Position numbers and translations under genes: made by a program
Notes under the pieces: model-generated
The model's database searches: none
Told to the model about the DNA's origin: nothing
What the model saw: only the letters and a program-made list of their open reading frames with translations
In this document: positions 35,205 through 47,400 of the stretch, piece by piece
How positions within the stretch are numbered: the first letter of the stretch is position 1
How the letters are laid out: every line of letters begins with the position of its first letter
NCBI GenBank assembly: GCA_022605405.1
Contig: JABYQQ010000024.1
Location: 1-64,000, forward strand
Origin: Earliella scabrosa
Taxonomy: Eukaryota > Basidiomycota > Agaricomycetes > Polyporales > Polyporaceae
Length of the DNA stretch: 64,000 bases
Direction: 5' to 3'

Positions 35205-36810
35205 ATGGCAGCTCGGAGGCGCGGTCATAAACACGCCAAAGCCGAAGCGGGTGAGTACAGGTTAACCGCAGCTTGCTGGCTTCAAGTTGTAACCGCCGTT
35301 GACCAACGCGGACGCACCCCAACCGGCCCTATCAAAAACGGCGCCAACGTCGGTAGGACCTAGTTCAACAACCCAGGCACCTCTCACTATACGGTTGCCT
35401 GCTAGAGCGCATTCCGTCGCCGGTGCGTCTGCCCGGTTTTCACAGGCCTGCGCCTCAAATCTTGCCAATTGGCTGTACTCGCTGACGTAGCGCACTTCCG
35501 TAGTCCGCTCCAAGCACACAAAGACAGTGCGGTTGCTGCTGGCCAGCGAGAAGATGGCCTGTGCGGAGAGTCCACAGCTGGAGCCCGGTTTAGGCTCAGA
35601 TGGCGTGGCCGCGAACTTCCAGAACATCGTCGACCGGTCGCTCTCGGGAGTCCCGTTTCCTCTGTCCCCAAGATCTATCAAGCGACAACGAACGCGGATC
35701 CGGAACGTCTTGAAGCGAAGTGGCAACCCATGTCCGACTTGGGCGAACGTCTCAGAAAAAGTGCTAGTTGACCTTGGGATAAGGAGCCCTGACGGCGGGG
35801 TTCGTGCAAGTACCCCAACGGAAAATCTCCCAGATCTCCCCCAGAGTTGGAGAATCACACCTCCACGACACATGCCCGGAACCTCCGTCCGCGACTTGGA
35901 GCCCGGCTTAGAGCTAGGTCGTCTCAACGATGGAGGAGCCGGGCGTGGAGCGAGGGTTCAAGTGTGTAACGACTCCGACTCCGACGGATCGTCAGTTGGG
36001 TACCTACCTCCTCCGGTGAGGGAGAGAGCCTCGTCCAACGATGGCGGCGGGGTACGGCCGGCGATGGTGGTAAGCGACGTCAAGGATGCATCCGCCGAGG
36101 AGAACCCCACCGCTCTGCGTGCTTCGCAATCGCTCAGGGGGGTCGAGCTAGCCCCTTCACGAATGCCCATTCCCTACTCGCCTCTTGCCCCTGACACCGA
36201 CGTACTATCAATCAACTTGGCTGCAGCTAGAGATCGTCTACGACTTGTGCAGAGTCATGCACAGGCTCCCCCTGGATCCTCCGTCCGCCACCAGTTGGAG
36301 CCTGGCTTAGAGCTACGTACTCTAAACCATGGCGTTACCGGGCGTGGAGCCAAGGCTCAAGTGTGTAACGACTCCGACTCCGACGGATCGTCAGTTGGTT
36401 ACCTACCTCCTCCGGTGAGGGAGAGAGCCTCGTCCGACGATGGCGGCGGGGTACGGCCGGCGATGGTGGTAAGCGACGTCAAGGATGCATCCGCCGAGGA
36501 GAACCCCACCGCTCTGCGTGCTTCGCAATCGCTCAGGGGGGTCGAGCTAGCCCCTTCACGAATGCCCATTCCCTACCCGCCTCTTTCCCCTGCCACCGAC
36601 GTACTATCAATCGACTTGGCTGCAGCTAGAGATCGTCTACGACTTGTGCAGAGTCATGCTGTAGCCCTCAGACAGGCGCAGAGCTTGCTGGCGGGTTCAG
36701 TAGAGTCTCGTCTAGAGTCGGCACCTCAAAGTTGGGAATCCTACAACCGAATCCTGAGCGTACGAGGACGCCTGGTAGTAGATGCGTGGAATGATAATGG
36801 GGAAGAATAG
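35205..36810 (+). CDS. Y2: paralogue of Y1 with internal duplication
   Basis: A first exon starts MAARRRGHKHAKAEA at 35205 and ends at a GTGAGT donor, parallel to the basic start of Y1. Between it and the main coding block the exon structure is not resolved (coding-like pieces lie at 35290-35490). The main block is open from about 35527 to the stop at 36808-36810. It contains three QLEPGL-type segments and two nearly identical 133-residue blocks with VCNDSDSDGSSVGYLPPPV. The C-terminus SWESYNRILSVRG aligns with WLDYNRMLFAQAG of Y1. The product is mostly disordered, acidic and Pro/Ser-rich with a short helical tail. P2 follows 724 bp downstream in the same orientation, so a Y-P pair exists here without transposase. 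Function unknown. Confidence 0.6.
35876..36660 (+). repeat. 399-bp in-frame tandem duplication in Y2
   Basis: GACTCCGACTCCGACGGATC occurs at 35971 and 36370, exactly 399 bp (133 codons) apart, and most of the surrounding block is repeated with very few differences. The near identity points to a recent duplication. Confidence 0.9.
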
Positions 36811-36892
36811 ACAACATGCCTATGATGTCGAATGTGTATCGTATACAGCAATGATCACCCCGCTCGTTAAGTACTTGTGATCCAATGACTAT

Positions 36893-37232
36893 GACCTACG
36901 GACATGAGGCTCGGAGATGGTGCTGATCTGTACGTTCGGGCTCGGTTTGCGTTATAGATACATTGAGACGTGGTGCAGATTGATACGGCATCGCGACCGA
37001 GAGATGCCAACGCTTTGTGCGAATGCCCTAGGGAGAACTCACGCTAAGAGCTGGCGACCTACGGACATGAGGCTCGGAGATGGTGCTGATCTGTACGTTC
37101 GGGCTCGGTTTGCGTTATAGATACATTGAGACGTGGTGTAGATCGATACAGCATCGCGACCGAGAGATGCCAACGCTTTGCGCGACTGTCCTAGGGAGGA
37201 CCTGGGAGGACTAACAGTACTAGCGCGCCTAT
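36893..37232 (+). repeat. 173-bp tandem duplication
   Basis: GACCTACGGACATGAGGCTC begins at 36893 and again at 37066. The two 173-bp units are nearly identical through GAGATGCCAACGCTTTG and then drift. The array lies in the gap between Y2 and P2 and has no coding sense that I can see. Confidence 0.9.
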
Positions 37233-37534
37233 GTATTACTAAGGTGCCTGGTGAGCTGTAACGCCGCCACCGCTGGCCGCGAACGTCTATGTGTTCACAC
37301 TTGTGCTCGCTAGCCAGCCTTTGGCTGCTCGTACCTCACAATAGAGTGTAGGGTTGTGGCAGGCAAAATCCGCACCGGTAGGAGATAGGAGAATGCGGTT
37401 GTCGCTGGCCGAACATACTTAGTAAATCGCGCGGGTGGCACTGTTTCGGACTCCGACGGGAGTTCCTATAGCGCTCCTCATGCGCATTAAATGCGAACAA
37501 CAACTTCACACTCAGTGAAGCTTACTATGTACCC

Positions 37535-38316
37535 ATGCCCATCGACGCCTCTCCGCGAAAGGTCACTCCAGAAATCTTGTGGGCCGCACGGATGGAGATA
37601 ATCGTAGTTGTATGGCGTATCTACGAAGCGTTGAAGGTGTGGAGTGGGCCAGAAGATCCGGTATGGGTCGCCCGATGGAAACATGGCATTGGTAGAGAAC
37701 TGGTGAGTGCAATTGCTATCGCGGTTAACGTTCCACTCGATTCACCTTCCCTACACATGCAGTGGCGAGCTATAGATGCAATGGGCGTAGCAGAGGCGGC
37801 ATTACATGTAGGACGTGAGGTTGGGGATGTCCCGTTCGGCGCCCGGAAGAATACGTCCCTACTCATTCTCCTGCGACACGCAAAGTGGGAGGAAGGCGGG
37901 CTCCACTTTGACATTTGCACCTTCGCGCTCGCCACGTTCATAGCAAACTGTCATCTACCCGTGGAACTCTGCGATCGGTTTGATAGGGCGTTTGGCTCGG
38001 CGCGATGGTGGACGTGGCCGTCCGAAGGGCCTTCGGATCGGAGCCGATCACCTAGCTGGTGGTTCGATCCTTCGCCCACAGTGGTGCGTCGAGACAGTGA
38101 ACAACCCATTGTGTAACAGCCTACGACAGTCACTAATGGCAATAATATATATAGCCCCGTCCCTATCCTCTACACCGATCAGACCTACTCGACGTTAATC
38201 GCGACTTTTCGGGCGTATTCGGGCAAATACAGAGAGTGCTCACGGATTTAGAGATGGAGGATGCCGACTTGCAAGCCTTTATTGTCTCCTTGGAGTCTCG
38301 ACTTCACGATATGTAG
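37535..38316 (+). CDS. P2: small unknown protein, paralogue of P1
   Basis: Three exons (37535-37702, 37763-38083, 38155-38316) give 216 aa starting MPIDASPRKVTPEILWAAR. Intron positions and motifs match P1, including ARWWTW near residue 142 and a second Trp pair SPSWWFDP before the second intron. The last exon is a helix (FIVSLESRLHDM). No signal peptide or membrane span is seen. It sits downstream of Y2 on the same strand, echoing the presence of both families in the KDZ block. Function unknown; the intact frames and conserved gene structure argue for a working gene. Confidence 0.75.
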
Positions 38317-38539
38317 TATCTAGGTAGTAGCATAATTGGGTCAGGGTCGTGTCCAAACTCCATCCTGTTGTCAAGTTGGCACTGAGCAGCTCCCGTCTGT
38401 CATGTCGTGCAGCATGACCCAACCTTGACGGGGCCCGCGACGGACCGAATCGGGGACATGGGGGATAGGGGATGCAAAGCGAGGAGCAGTTGACCATACG
38501 AGGTGAAAATGTTCAGAGAACCTGTCACAACATCGCGCC

Positions 38540-40066
38540 CTAGGCCGTTCTCCGATATGCAGGATGCAGGGCGACATAGTTGTGCCCTTCCGCGCCCTCC
38601 CTGGTCATGACGACGATCCTCTTCTCCGCCGCGAGGGCTGTATATTCCTTCAGGCGCCCGACGCCTGCGCGCTCGTAGATGCTGCCTAGCCGGGGCACCT
38701 CCTCCGAGAGGAACTGGCCGAGTTGCGACGATTCGACCTCGGCGACGCCCTCCGCCAGCTGCCGCTTGAGCACCCTGACGAGCGGCTTGAACTCGGATGG
38801 CAGTGCCGGACGTTTCTTCGCCGCGGGCGTGTGCGTCTGCCTCTGGTCTGCTCCTGGACGGTCGCAATCGTCGCGGGCCGCGAGGGCGTCGTCGGTGACG
38901 TGGACGGACTTGGTCGGGAGGGTCTTCAGAACGAAGGGCACTTTGGACGTTCCCCGCATCACTGCATTGTGTGGAGAAAGCTGAGCGATGGATGCCTATA
39001 GGGGAACATGATAGCGGGGCAGTGAGTCTGGCTATCCCTTTTGTTTCGGCCAGGACACGGCACCCCCACTTACCCAGCTGACGGGCGCGGGCCTTCGTGG
39101 TTGAGAATCGCTACACTCCCTCCTTACAATGGGTCCCGCAGGCGAGGAATCCTAAATAACCACGAGGTTGTGATATATATCATATAAACAGTGAAAGGGG
39201 CACGTCACATACTTGCTCTTGATCGAGTAACGCGTCTCTCCCAAGCGTTTCAGCGGGGGATGGAAAGTCCCCCTCTTCGGCACTGTTGTTCGCCTCAATT
39301 TTCTCCGGCTCGCAGGGTGGCACTGCTACATCGTCAGGATCCCGTCCGGGATGGCAGGAATGGGACGGAGGAGCACCCTTAGGATACGCCGCCGGGGGCG
39401 GTGAAGTAACGCACTGAAGTTGGCTGCGATACCGCTGGAAGTCTTCCAGAGTCTCGGGGTTGACCGTGCGGGGTCGACTGATCGTATCAGGGGAAGGAAA
39501 GTCTGGAAGGACGTCGTCTGGCCAGTGGTAGACCGCGCTAGCTTGCGCCTTCAGGCTGATGTGTGTAGCCCTCGGTGAGAGTAACACGATCCGATACTGC
39601 CTCAGAGACAAGATGGAGACTGCGTAGACAAAATCACGGTCACCCGATATCAGCATGATGGTGGTTGGGGATGGATTGTCGATTGCGTATGCCATCATGT
39701 CGACTATGCACAGACATGAACATTTTGAGCACGGGCACCACAAGTGCAGGATGAACTCACCCATCATCATTTTGTCGGCAACGTCCTTGCGACCATTGTG
39801 AGGACAGTCTATGAGAGATACACCGCAAGAGGTAAGCTCTGAGCGTAGAGCAATCGACTTCTGATCGGGATAATGGAGATATGCTTTGAACGACTTGACC
39901 AGTCCGTATTGGTGGGCAAGATGGCGAATTCGATTGACGATGGTATACGATGGTTCCAGTGATGGGAGCGCACAATTCTCTGCGATCAAAGTGAATCAGT
40001 ATGGCTTTGTCTGAGCGGACGACGGATATCACCATAATCCCAGAAAATGGCTACATTCGGAGGCAT
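38540..40066 (-). CDS. NYN-domain (PIN-like) RNase-type protein
   Basis: Five exons (40066-40033, 39979-39761, 39703-39213, 39151-39074, 38995-38540) join in phase to give 425 aa starting MPPNVAIFWDYENCALPS. NYN domains are PIN-like metal-dependent nuclease folds of the MARF1/Limkain type. The acidic-site landmarks are visible: D10 in FWDYENC, the segment SLIDCPHNGRKDVADK, and ISGDRDFVYAVSIL with its GDRD motif. A proline-rich linker follows. The last 85 or so residues (FKPLVRVLKRQLAEG ... ERAGVGRLKEY) form a helical domain that I remember at the C-terminus of other basidiomycete NYN proteins, perhaps a winged-helix or LOTUS-like RNA-binding module. The first exon is only 34 bp. An RNA-processing or silencing role is inferred. 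Confidence 0.8.
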
Positions 40067-42055
40067 GATGTTTGCGAGAGATGCGAGAAAGCTACTTGGA
40101 TGGAGACTGACCTTGTATGGAGCCTCACTCACCCCATGCAGTATATATGGGGTCATAGAAGAGGACCGACGCTGAGGTCCACCACTCGCTGCAAGCCATG
40201 CTTAGTCGAGACATCCTCTGAGCTGGAGTAGAAGCTCGCCTACGTAACGCCGCTCCGCTGACAGCAAGGGACCTCTAGAAAGCGTCTCGCATTCCGCCGA
40301 GCCCCATACGGCGACGGAGCACGAAATAATCTGCAGCTTCGCCCCCAAAAAGCAAGGCCTAATCCTGATTCGAATACACGTTTCCTCGAGGACGGGTGCA
40401 TGATAGTATCAGTCACCGTGCCTCCGTCATCCCGATATGCCCCCGTCCCAAACTGGCAAGCCGCTCAGCAATTACTACCATAGCCATGCTCGGAATCTCG
40501 GGGAATAGTCGACACGTACCTTGAAGTTGCATTGGAGACTGCGGTAGCTCGCTAGTATCGCGAACCCTTCGTCCACGCCTTTCAGGGTCATCATTCTCTG
40601 TGACATGCCAGTAAGACTGCAGTTATCATCATATGATTGCATGACTTCGACACTGAAGCTGAATAGAGCGCATTGTGCGGGCCAGAACTCGCAGGACTTG
40701 GATGCGAGGGGCACTTAGCAGACTGTAGGAGCGAGAGCAGGCGCCAACCTTGAAGCTTGCAAGCTTGTTGAAGAGTACTCGGGAGTCGGGACCGAGGAGG
40801 CGGGCGTTGACGAGTCATTTGTTTGGTAATGTTTGGGCGACGACCATTCAAGCTTCAAGTGCTGAGCGCTGAGCGCTATCAGTTTCTGCCGCGCTGCACG
40901 CCGCTGCACGCCTCTGTACGCCAATAATATTTGCTGCATCATCTTTAATGCTCGTCAGCGCGCGCGGGAGCCTCGAATGGATCGCGCGTCGTGCAGAGGC
41001 GTGCACTGCCGTTCTGCTGCACAGCTTTTTGGCAAAATACACGGCACGGTACGCACAGGCGCTTGAATGGCGTGCATTGGCATGCAGTGGCGTGCGGATT
41101 TTTCACTGGGGCTGAGCGCTGCACGTTGAACGTTCACAGCAGATTGATCATTGACTCATGCGTGCGTCCTGCGCCCGTCTCCCAGCGACCCTCGTGGGGG
41201 CGTGCTGGAGGCGGAGGCAGCTAAGAGAAAGCTCTGATGGCAAGCTGCTGCTGCTTGTTTGCCGAAGTCCCAGCGTCAACCGAATAGATCCAGCGCAAGC
41301 AGGCAACCCCGCCAAATGGCGGAGAGGAGCAAGAGGGCGTGAAGAGAAACCCAGATTCCGGGCCGCCGCGGAGGAGATATCCAGCGCGAGCGGACGAAGC
41401 CACCGAAAGGCGGAAGAGAAGGAGAGGATGAAGGTTTGGATCCAGCGCAAGCGGACGAAGCCATCGAATGGCGGAGGAAAATAAGAGGGTAACCGGTGAA
41501 GCTTTGGAGTCGCCGTGGAGTAGAAATCCAAGAGAACCCTAGCTTGAGCGAGCAAACACCCACCAAGCGAGACGAGCGGGCACACAATTGCGATGTCCTG
41601 GAAGTCATGCTTATACGTATGCCAGACTCCAGTAGCCTGTAGGCGGTACTGGTGTGGGCGGTGTGTACCGGTTTGATGATGTGATGGTCGGCCGCGACTC
41701 GGCGAGCGGATGACTGCGCGATGCCAAGGAGATTGGTGGAGCCATGAGCATAATCAACTTGAACGGTGCTATTAGTATTACTCAGACACCTTTACATCGC
41801 GCGATGACATACGCACTACACGTTCTAGTAACCAGTCAAAGAATGCACTATCAACGAACGTACTGCCATAGTATTCCTTCCAGAAGTAGTATCTTCATCT
41901 TGCGTAAACGCTATCTTGGTCCAGCTCAGCGCTCCACAGCATCGGAGTCTGAAGGATATGACTCTGTCCTTATTCATGACGATGCTTTGCCCGTTTTCCA
42001 GCGCGCGATGTGGACTCAGAGCCACTCTGTCGTTTAGCAACGCTGGGGCCGCGCT
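40067..42055. other. intergenic with inverted and direct repeats
   Basis: No gene is supported. GCACGCC/GGCGTGC-type short blocks occur in both orientations between about 40890 and 41100 and could form hairpins. From about 41284 to 41500 an imperfect repeat with core ATCCAGCGCAAGCGGACGAA recurs about three times. Confidence 0.45.
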
Positions 42056-43155
42056 CTATTGATAGATGTCAATATCAATCCTCTGAGTTATACTATCACC
42101 AGAAAGAAGCGTACCACAGTCACTGGCAGTCGTGCGATGCGATCCGGATCCTCTTAGTACAGAGCCTTGATGCGATCCAGTCGACGGGTTAGGATCGAGG
42201 ATTCTTGCGGAGACGACGTTCTCTGAAGCCTCACTGAGAATAGGCAACTCAGGTCGTTCGTTAAGCCACTTACGACTAGTTCCGTGCCAGGATTGGACGT
42301 CGTCGACCCTGTACTTGATCATGTCGACATACTTCTTGAGACTCTTCAGAGTCGACATTGTGTTGTCGATGGCAGTATCAACCCGGCTTAGTCCCCGACA
42401 GGTAGCGTCGCAAACGACCTCGGGAGGTATGTCCGCCTCCCTCGCATAGACTCCTGCAGGTTTCAATTGGCTTCAGAGAGTGTTGGGCGATGTCTGCAAG
42501 TGGAATATGACCTGCCTTTGCCCCAAGAGCACGACTGTTTCAAGTCCATGCAGCGATAACAGACGTCTCCAGGATCAAGGTGTGCAAACCTCATAGACAC
42601 CTTCGATATCTCCTGGCAATGCGTGGCTTTACCGTCACGGGCACATTCCACGCATACACCCCTTGATTCAGGGAGAGGAACATCTTGGCGAACGAACTTC
42701 GGGGCGTCCGACTCCTCCGCATCACTATGGCTAGACTCGCTACTCATGTCAGAAAGAACTCTGCTTGATGCCTCGTCAAGGACAGTCTCCACTAGTTCAT
42801 CCATCATCATCTCGAGCTCGTCAACAGTCTCTCGCAGGTCGGCGCACCGCAGCTCAGTGTTGTGCAATCGCAACTCGAGACGGCGAAGCTCCGCATATAT
42901 TGCTACGGGTCCAGTAGAATGAGGCGGGTTGGTCGTCTCAATACACGCCAGAATATCGGCTTACCACTGTTGGCATCGTCCGGTGGTGTACCAGCGAGGA
43001 CATGCTTCCTTTGATATGGCCTCGACGACCAGAGTTGTGGCTGGCAACTCATTCTCGCCACTTTCTTCAACTGCATCGTCTCAAGTTTTGTTACCCCAGC
43101 ATAGTTTGTCAGTGCATGGATGGCTTACGCGAGGTGTTTCCGCTGGGGCAGCCAT
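42056..43155 (-). CDS. Z3: smaller cysteine-cluster protein
   Basis: Coding pieces run from a possible start MAAPAETPR at 43155 through a short exon with ACPRWYTTGRCQQW (about 42965), a coiled-coil segment (YAELRRLELRLHNTELRCAD) and an acidic Ser/Asp stretch, to a cluster C-x2-C-x6-C-x17-C-x2-C-x6-C (VCVECARDGKATHC ... CYRCMDLKQSC, about 42530-42650). The last exon is mostly helical (STLKSLKKYVDMIKYRVDDV). The half-site spacing is the same as in Z1 and Z2, but the loop is longer. The join between the cluster exon and the last exon works in phase if the acceptor is TATGCGAG near 42440. The join after the first exon did not, so the 5' end is uncertain or damaged. A relationship with Z1/Z2 is suggested by the motif, not proved. 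Confidence 0.5.
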
Positions 43156-43381
43156 TGCAGGCAAGACGGTTGAGTGAGGAGGTGGAGAGTGACGGAGATA
43201 GCCTTTAGGTTAGGTTCAACTCCGAAGGAATTTTCGCGCTCCGCTCTTCCTTCGCATGTTGGGTTCCGCCGCAGCAGCCATTGGCGCACACGACCTTGTA
43301 CGCTGACCACTTCCATCTACCCTGCTACCTCTCACATCTTGGTATCGTGTACACGCCCTGTGTTCTGGAAGGACATTCGCC

Positions 43382-44414
43382 ATGAGTGGTGAGTTGTTAG
43401 CGGCTCCAGCTCTCCTTCATCTGAGCAACATTGACGTTATCGATGGGATAGACCTCCAGCTCATACCACCGCCTCCTGCGATGTGCGGACGAATCTACAA
43501 GTCCGTTCCTGGCGATGGCACCTCACTGCAAGAACAAATGTGCATGGAAGATTGCAGCGACATATTCTCCGACATATTGGCAAGTAGTAGTCGCTTGTCG
43601 ATCATCGGCTCGTACTGACCATTCTAGTAGTCCTTCATACGAGCCACCTGTGTCGTTCACGGCATTGACCTCGATCTCGCATACGGCAGGCAAGACACCT
43701 TCAAGTTGCAGCTCGTAAAGGAGGAGGTAAGTCATTGACAACGATGACAGAAAAATGCGCACTCTGACCTTTGTCGATCGCGCATAGATTCTTCGTCGCC
43801 TCCCTGTCCTGCGTGAATTCTCAGGTGGGTGGCCAGTCACACTTTACCTCAAGAGGACGCTCAAACATCATGTTCGGGCGTCATCGGCTCCTCCTGCGGC
43901 GCCGAGCGTGGGCAACAGAGGGGATGGGGTTGTAAGTCGGCGTCTACATTTAGTTCGGGTGTCACACTAATGGTCGATTGATCAGCACCCCCGCCAGAAC
44001 CGCGCGTACATCCCCGTTGCACCGCTCATTACACGCAACCGTACAAGGCCTTCAAACTTATCGCCAACTACGTCTGGCGCGGTCGGTACTAGTGCGGTGG
44101 GTCCTGCTGCTACACCTGCACGTGGGAGGGCTGATGATGCGGAGCTATCTTCTACGCCCATGTTCGAGGTTCTCATAGCCGCGGGGCTGCCTCGTGAGGA
44201 CGCAACACGTCTTGCGGAGGTCTTCAGGACGTATGGTATCGCAGACTCCGCCTACATGCGGGTGTTCGCGCGCATGTCCTCACGCGACGCTTGGCTTGAT
44301 GAGCTATGTCAGAGTGGTGTGCTCAGTGTGATCCAGATGCGTGTGGTGCGCGAAGTGCTGGAACGTGCCGCTTTCGCCCCTGTTGGTGACGATTATCCAT
44401 GGAGGTGCGTGTAG
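43382..44414 (+). CDS. unknown basidiomycete-type protein, 288 aa
   Basis: Four exons (43382-43579, 43631-43726, 43788-43931, 43986-44414) join in phase. The piece VKEEILRRLPVLREFSGGWP followed by VTLYLKRTLKHH recalls an unnamed family I associate with polypore genomes, in which an LREF-x-G-x-WP-x-x-x-YL segment precedes a variable linker. The C-terminal part (FEVLIAAGLPREDATRLAEV ... VIQMRVVREVLERA) looks like a compact SAM-like helical bundle. The intron after 43579 begins with GCAAGT, a rare GC-AG intron. The first exon may contain a further 66-bp intron, because GTGAGT directly follows the ATG-AGT start. No membrane segment is seen and function is unknown. Confidence 0.6.
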
Positions 44415-47400
44415 AACAAGTTTTGTGGTGAAGTTCGGACAGGACCACGAACGTGCGAGTTCAAAGAGGTTTTGACAGTACTAGTAAATTCCTGTGATTC
44501 CTGTCGCAGCTCTCATCTCCCGCCGCTTGCTATGTTGGATTGTCGCTGTTGGTAGGACCTTGTTCTTGCTAGATCCTGTATCGCCATTCTCGTGTGTTGA
44601 TATCTGGAGTAGCATACTCAAAGCGAATGGCAACTGCGAGCACACCCGATACGTCCACCGTACAGGGGAAGAGCAAGATGGGTTATGATAGCAATTGAGA
44701 TAAGTGACGTTCGCGGGCAGTAAAGTTGCATGAACAACATCATATTGACGACGGGAGTACACGAGGGCATGTAGCATGATATACAGCACCAGCGCAGAAT
44801 CTACAGGACTGGAGGAATCACACCTCACAAGAGCATCAGAGTAGCATGGTGAGAATGGAGTTGTGGCACTCACGCATTCAATGGTGTGAAGCCTCGTTAA
44901 TCCACGATGGTGTCGCTGCTACTAGAATCCTGTGGCGTCTCTCATTTCCAAGCAGACTTGTGTTGGTGGCAGGACGGAACTTGATGACACAAAATCGGAG
45001 GTGCGTTCTGCATCTCTTGACGACGATTGGGGAAAGGGTGAAGTTGTCGCAGCTGAGCACAGTAAAATGGTGACATTGATGTCCCGATGATGCGTTCCCC
45101 TCTCGACGTGTGATCATTGAGGAAGGGACGCAACGGGTCCCATCTCCGTCGAAAACTCGTCTGCATCAATGTGAGAAGCGTGTCGCTTTCGGCTCATCCC
45201 CGCAAGTCACCGGTTTCGACTGCACCAGCGTGGGTGGTAGACTCGGTCTTGAGATGAGGTCAGGTTCGGGACCATTGCCAGATTGCAAAGGTGTGCTGCT
45301 CAGTAAGAAGATGCGCGGTGCTAGTCGAGGTAGAGGTTGAGGCTCTGCGAACTCGTCCATCTCAGTGTTTCGCTGGCTGCGGGCGGGTAGTCCTCGCGTC
45401 GAGCGCATGGAGAGGGTCAGCACGCCCCAGAACACCACGGCCTGCTCGTCGTGGCCGCGCGAGATCGCGTCAGAGGCCAAGTCCTCGTGCCGAGCACACG
45501 GGAGGGCCGACGAAGGATACGTCGTACGCCATACAAACTTGACGGTCGGGGAAATGTTCAAGTCAGGAGTTGAGGGAGGACATCGGACGGGGGTGAGTGA
45601 AGAACAACTTGGAACAGGGAGATCCGTCGAGGGCAGCAGTCGACCCGGTCCGAGACGAGCCTGGAACGACTCGAGCGACGGGGTTCGGGTCGCAAATTCG
45701 GTGAGACGGGGAGACGACACCCGCGCCAAGTGCTGTCGGATCTTGCAGTGGGGGCGGAATAGAACAGACGATAGCCGTGACGGAGGGCGCAGAGGGTACG
45801 CACCAGCCGAGAAGAGATACGACTTGGCGTACTACATCTCGAAGCCTGGTACAGGACTGCGGCGTGCATCCGTTCTCATCAGCTCCATCACGGTGGGAGA
45901 GCTCTAGGTCAGGAACTCACGCCACTCCTCGGCCTGCCGACGGTTGAACATGGGCATCGGGACCGGAACGTCGCCATGCTGCAGACTGCTAGAGCCAGTC
46001 AGGGTGGGGAAAGAATGCGCCAACGGGGATGCAACATACCAGCGGAGCGCGTACGTGATGGTCATAATACGAGTGTGATAGGCGTAGTCGACGAGGCACA
46101 GCCCGCACACGTCAGTGTTGCACGTAAGGCGCGACAGGGCAAGGAACCAGAAGACGCACTTGTACAGATACAGTCTGCGTGTGCTTTCAGACCTCACGAT
46201 CGACCGATGCGAGACGCCTCAGATCTAGAACTCCATCGGCCGAAGCCGTTCGGATCTACAAGCGAGTCCTGATCAGTGTCATCGTCCACCCATCCCCGAT
46301 CGAGGCATCCAAAGGCTTCACGTACACGAGTGAAGGATCGGAAATCGCCCGCTAAACAGGACTTGGGAACGTGTTCCAGCAGCGGGGCGAGATACGAACG
46401 GACGGATAGCTAAGGGTAGGTATGGGGCAGATCGGAGGACGCAGACTTAGTCGTTGAGGCGTTGAGGTCTACGCATGCGGGAGCCCGACAGACTGCGACA
46501 TAAATATCAGCGCGCACTGCATGAGTACGCGAAGAAGGCGGTGTCGGAGGGCAGGGAGGTACTAAGGGGTGGAGATACGTACCCCATACTCTGCATCAAG
46601 CCTGATGAGAGCGCAGCGCGCACTCCACAATAAAGTACCTAGGCTCTTCCGGAGAGGTAGAGTCGATTTGTGTGGGCGTTGTACAGAAGCCAGGCTAGCT
46701 TTCGTTCCCGCATCATGCACGTGCATGGTTCGAGCTTGTGTTTGTGGGACCGCTCAGGATAGGGACTAAGCTCGGATTGTGTGCTAGATGTGGATGCAAT
46801 ACATGAGTGTCTGCGGGCTTGACGAGCCAGAGATCGGTTGAGACCTTGAGAGAGTTGGAGGACAGGTACTTACTGTCAGCCTGGCGGTCGACGGCAAACG
46901 TGCTGAGCTAATGGCGCACGAGGAATCGACCGTCATGAATACGCTGTCTGAATGAACCAGGGGAAGGAGCGTCAAATCGTGCTCTTGAGGTCCGAGGAAG
47001 GCCACCGTCCAATCACTAGCCAATTGCGAGGAGACGGCGTCGAGGGGGTCGAGAAGGAGAAGCTGAGCGGTGCGTGGAGGTCGAAGAGGTCATGAACGTT
47101 GACGTTGAGCGACCGTCGACGTCGACGCTCTTGGAGAGATGCGGACGAATGGAAACCTGGGACGAACATGAGGCATGTGCATTGTGCATCTTTGAAGTTC
47201 GGGCCGGGCTCCGAGCGCGCGAGGCGACGCGCGCCGAGAGGCCGCCTTCGCGCCCACCGTCGTCTCTGAATGCCGGGGCCTGCCGAGCGCGCGAGGCCGG
47301 CTCCACGGCAAGCATCACCGGATATCGGATTCGCAGCATAGAAAATGTGTCCGAGAACCTACCTATCACGAGCTGGGACAAAGGGCCCTTTGTCAATCAA

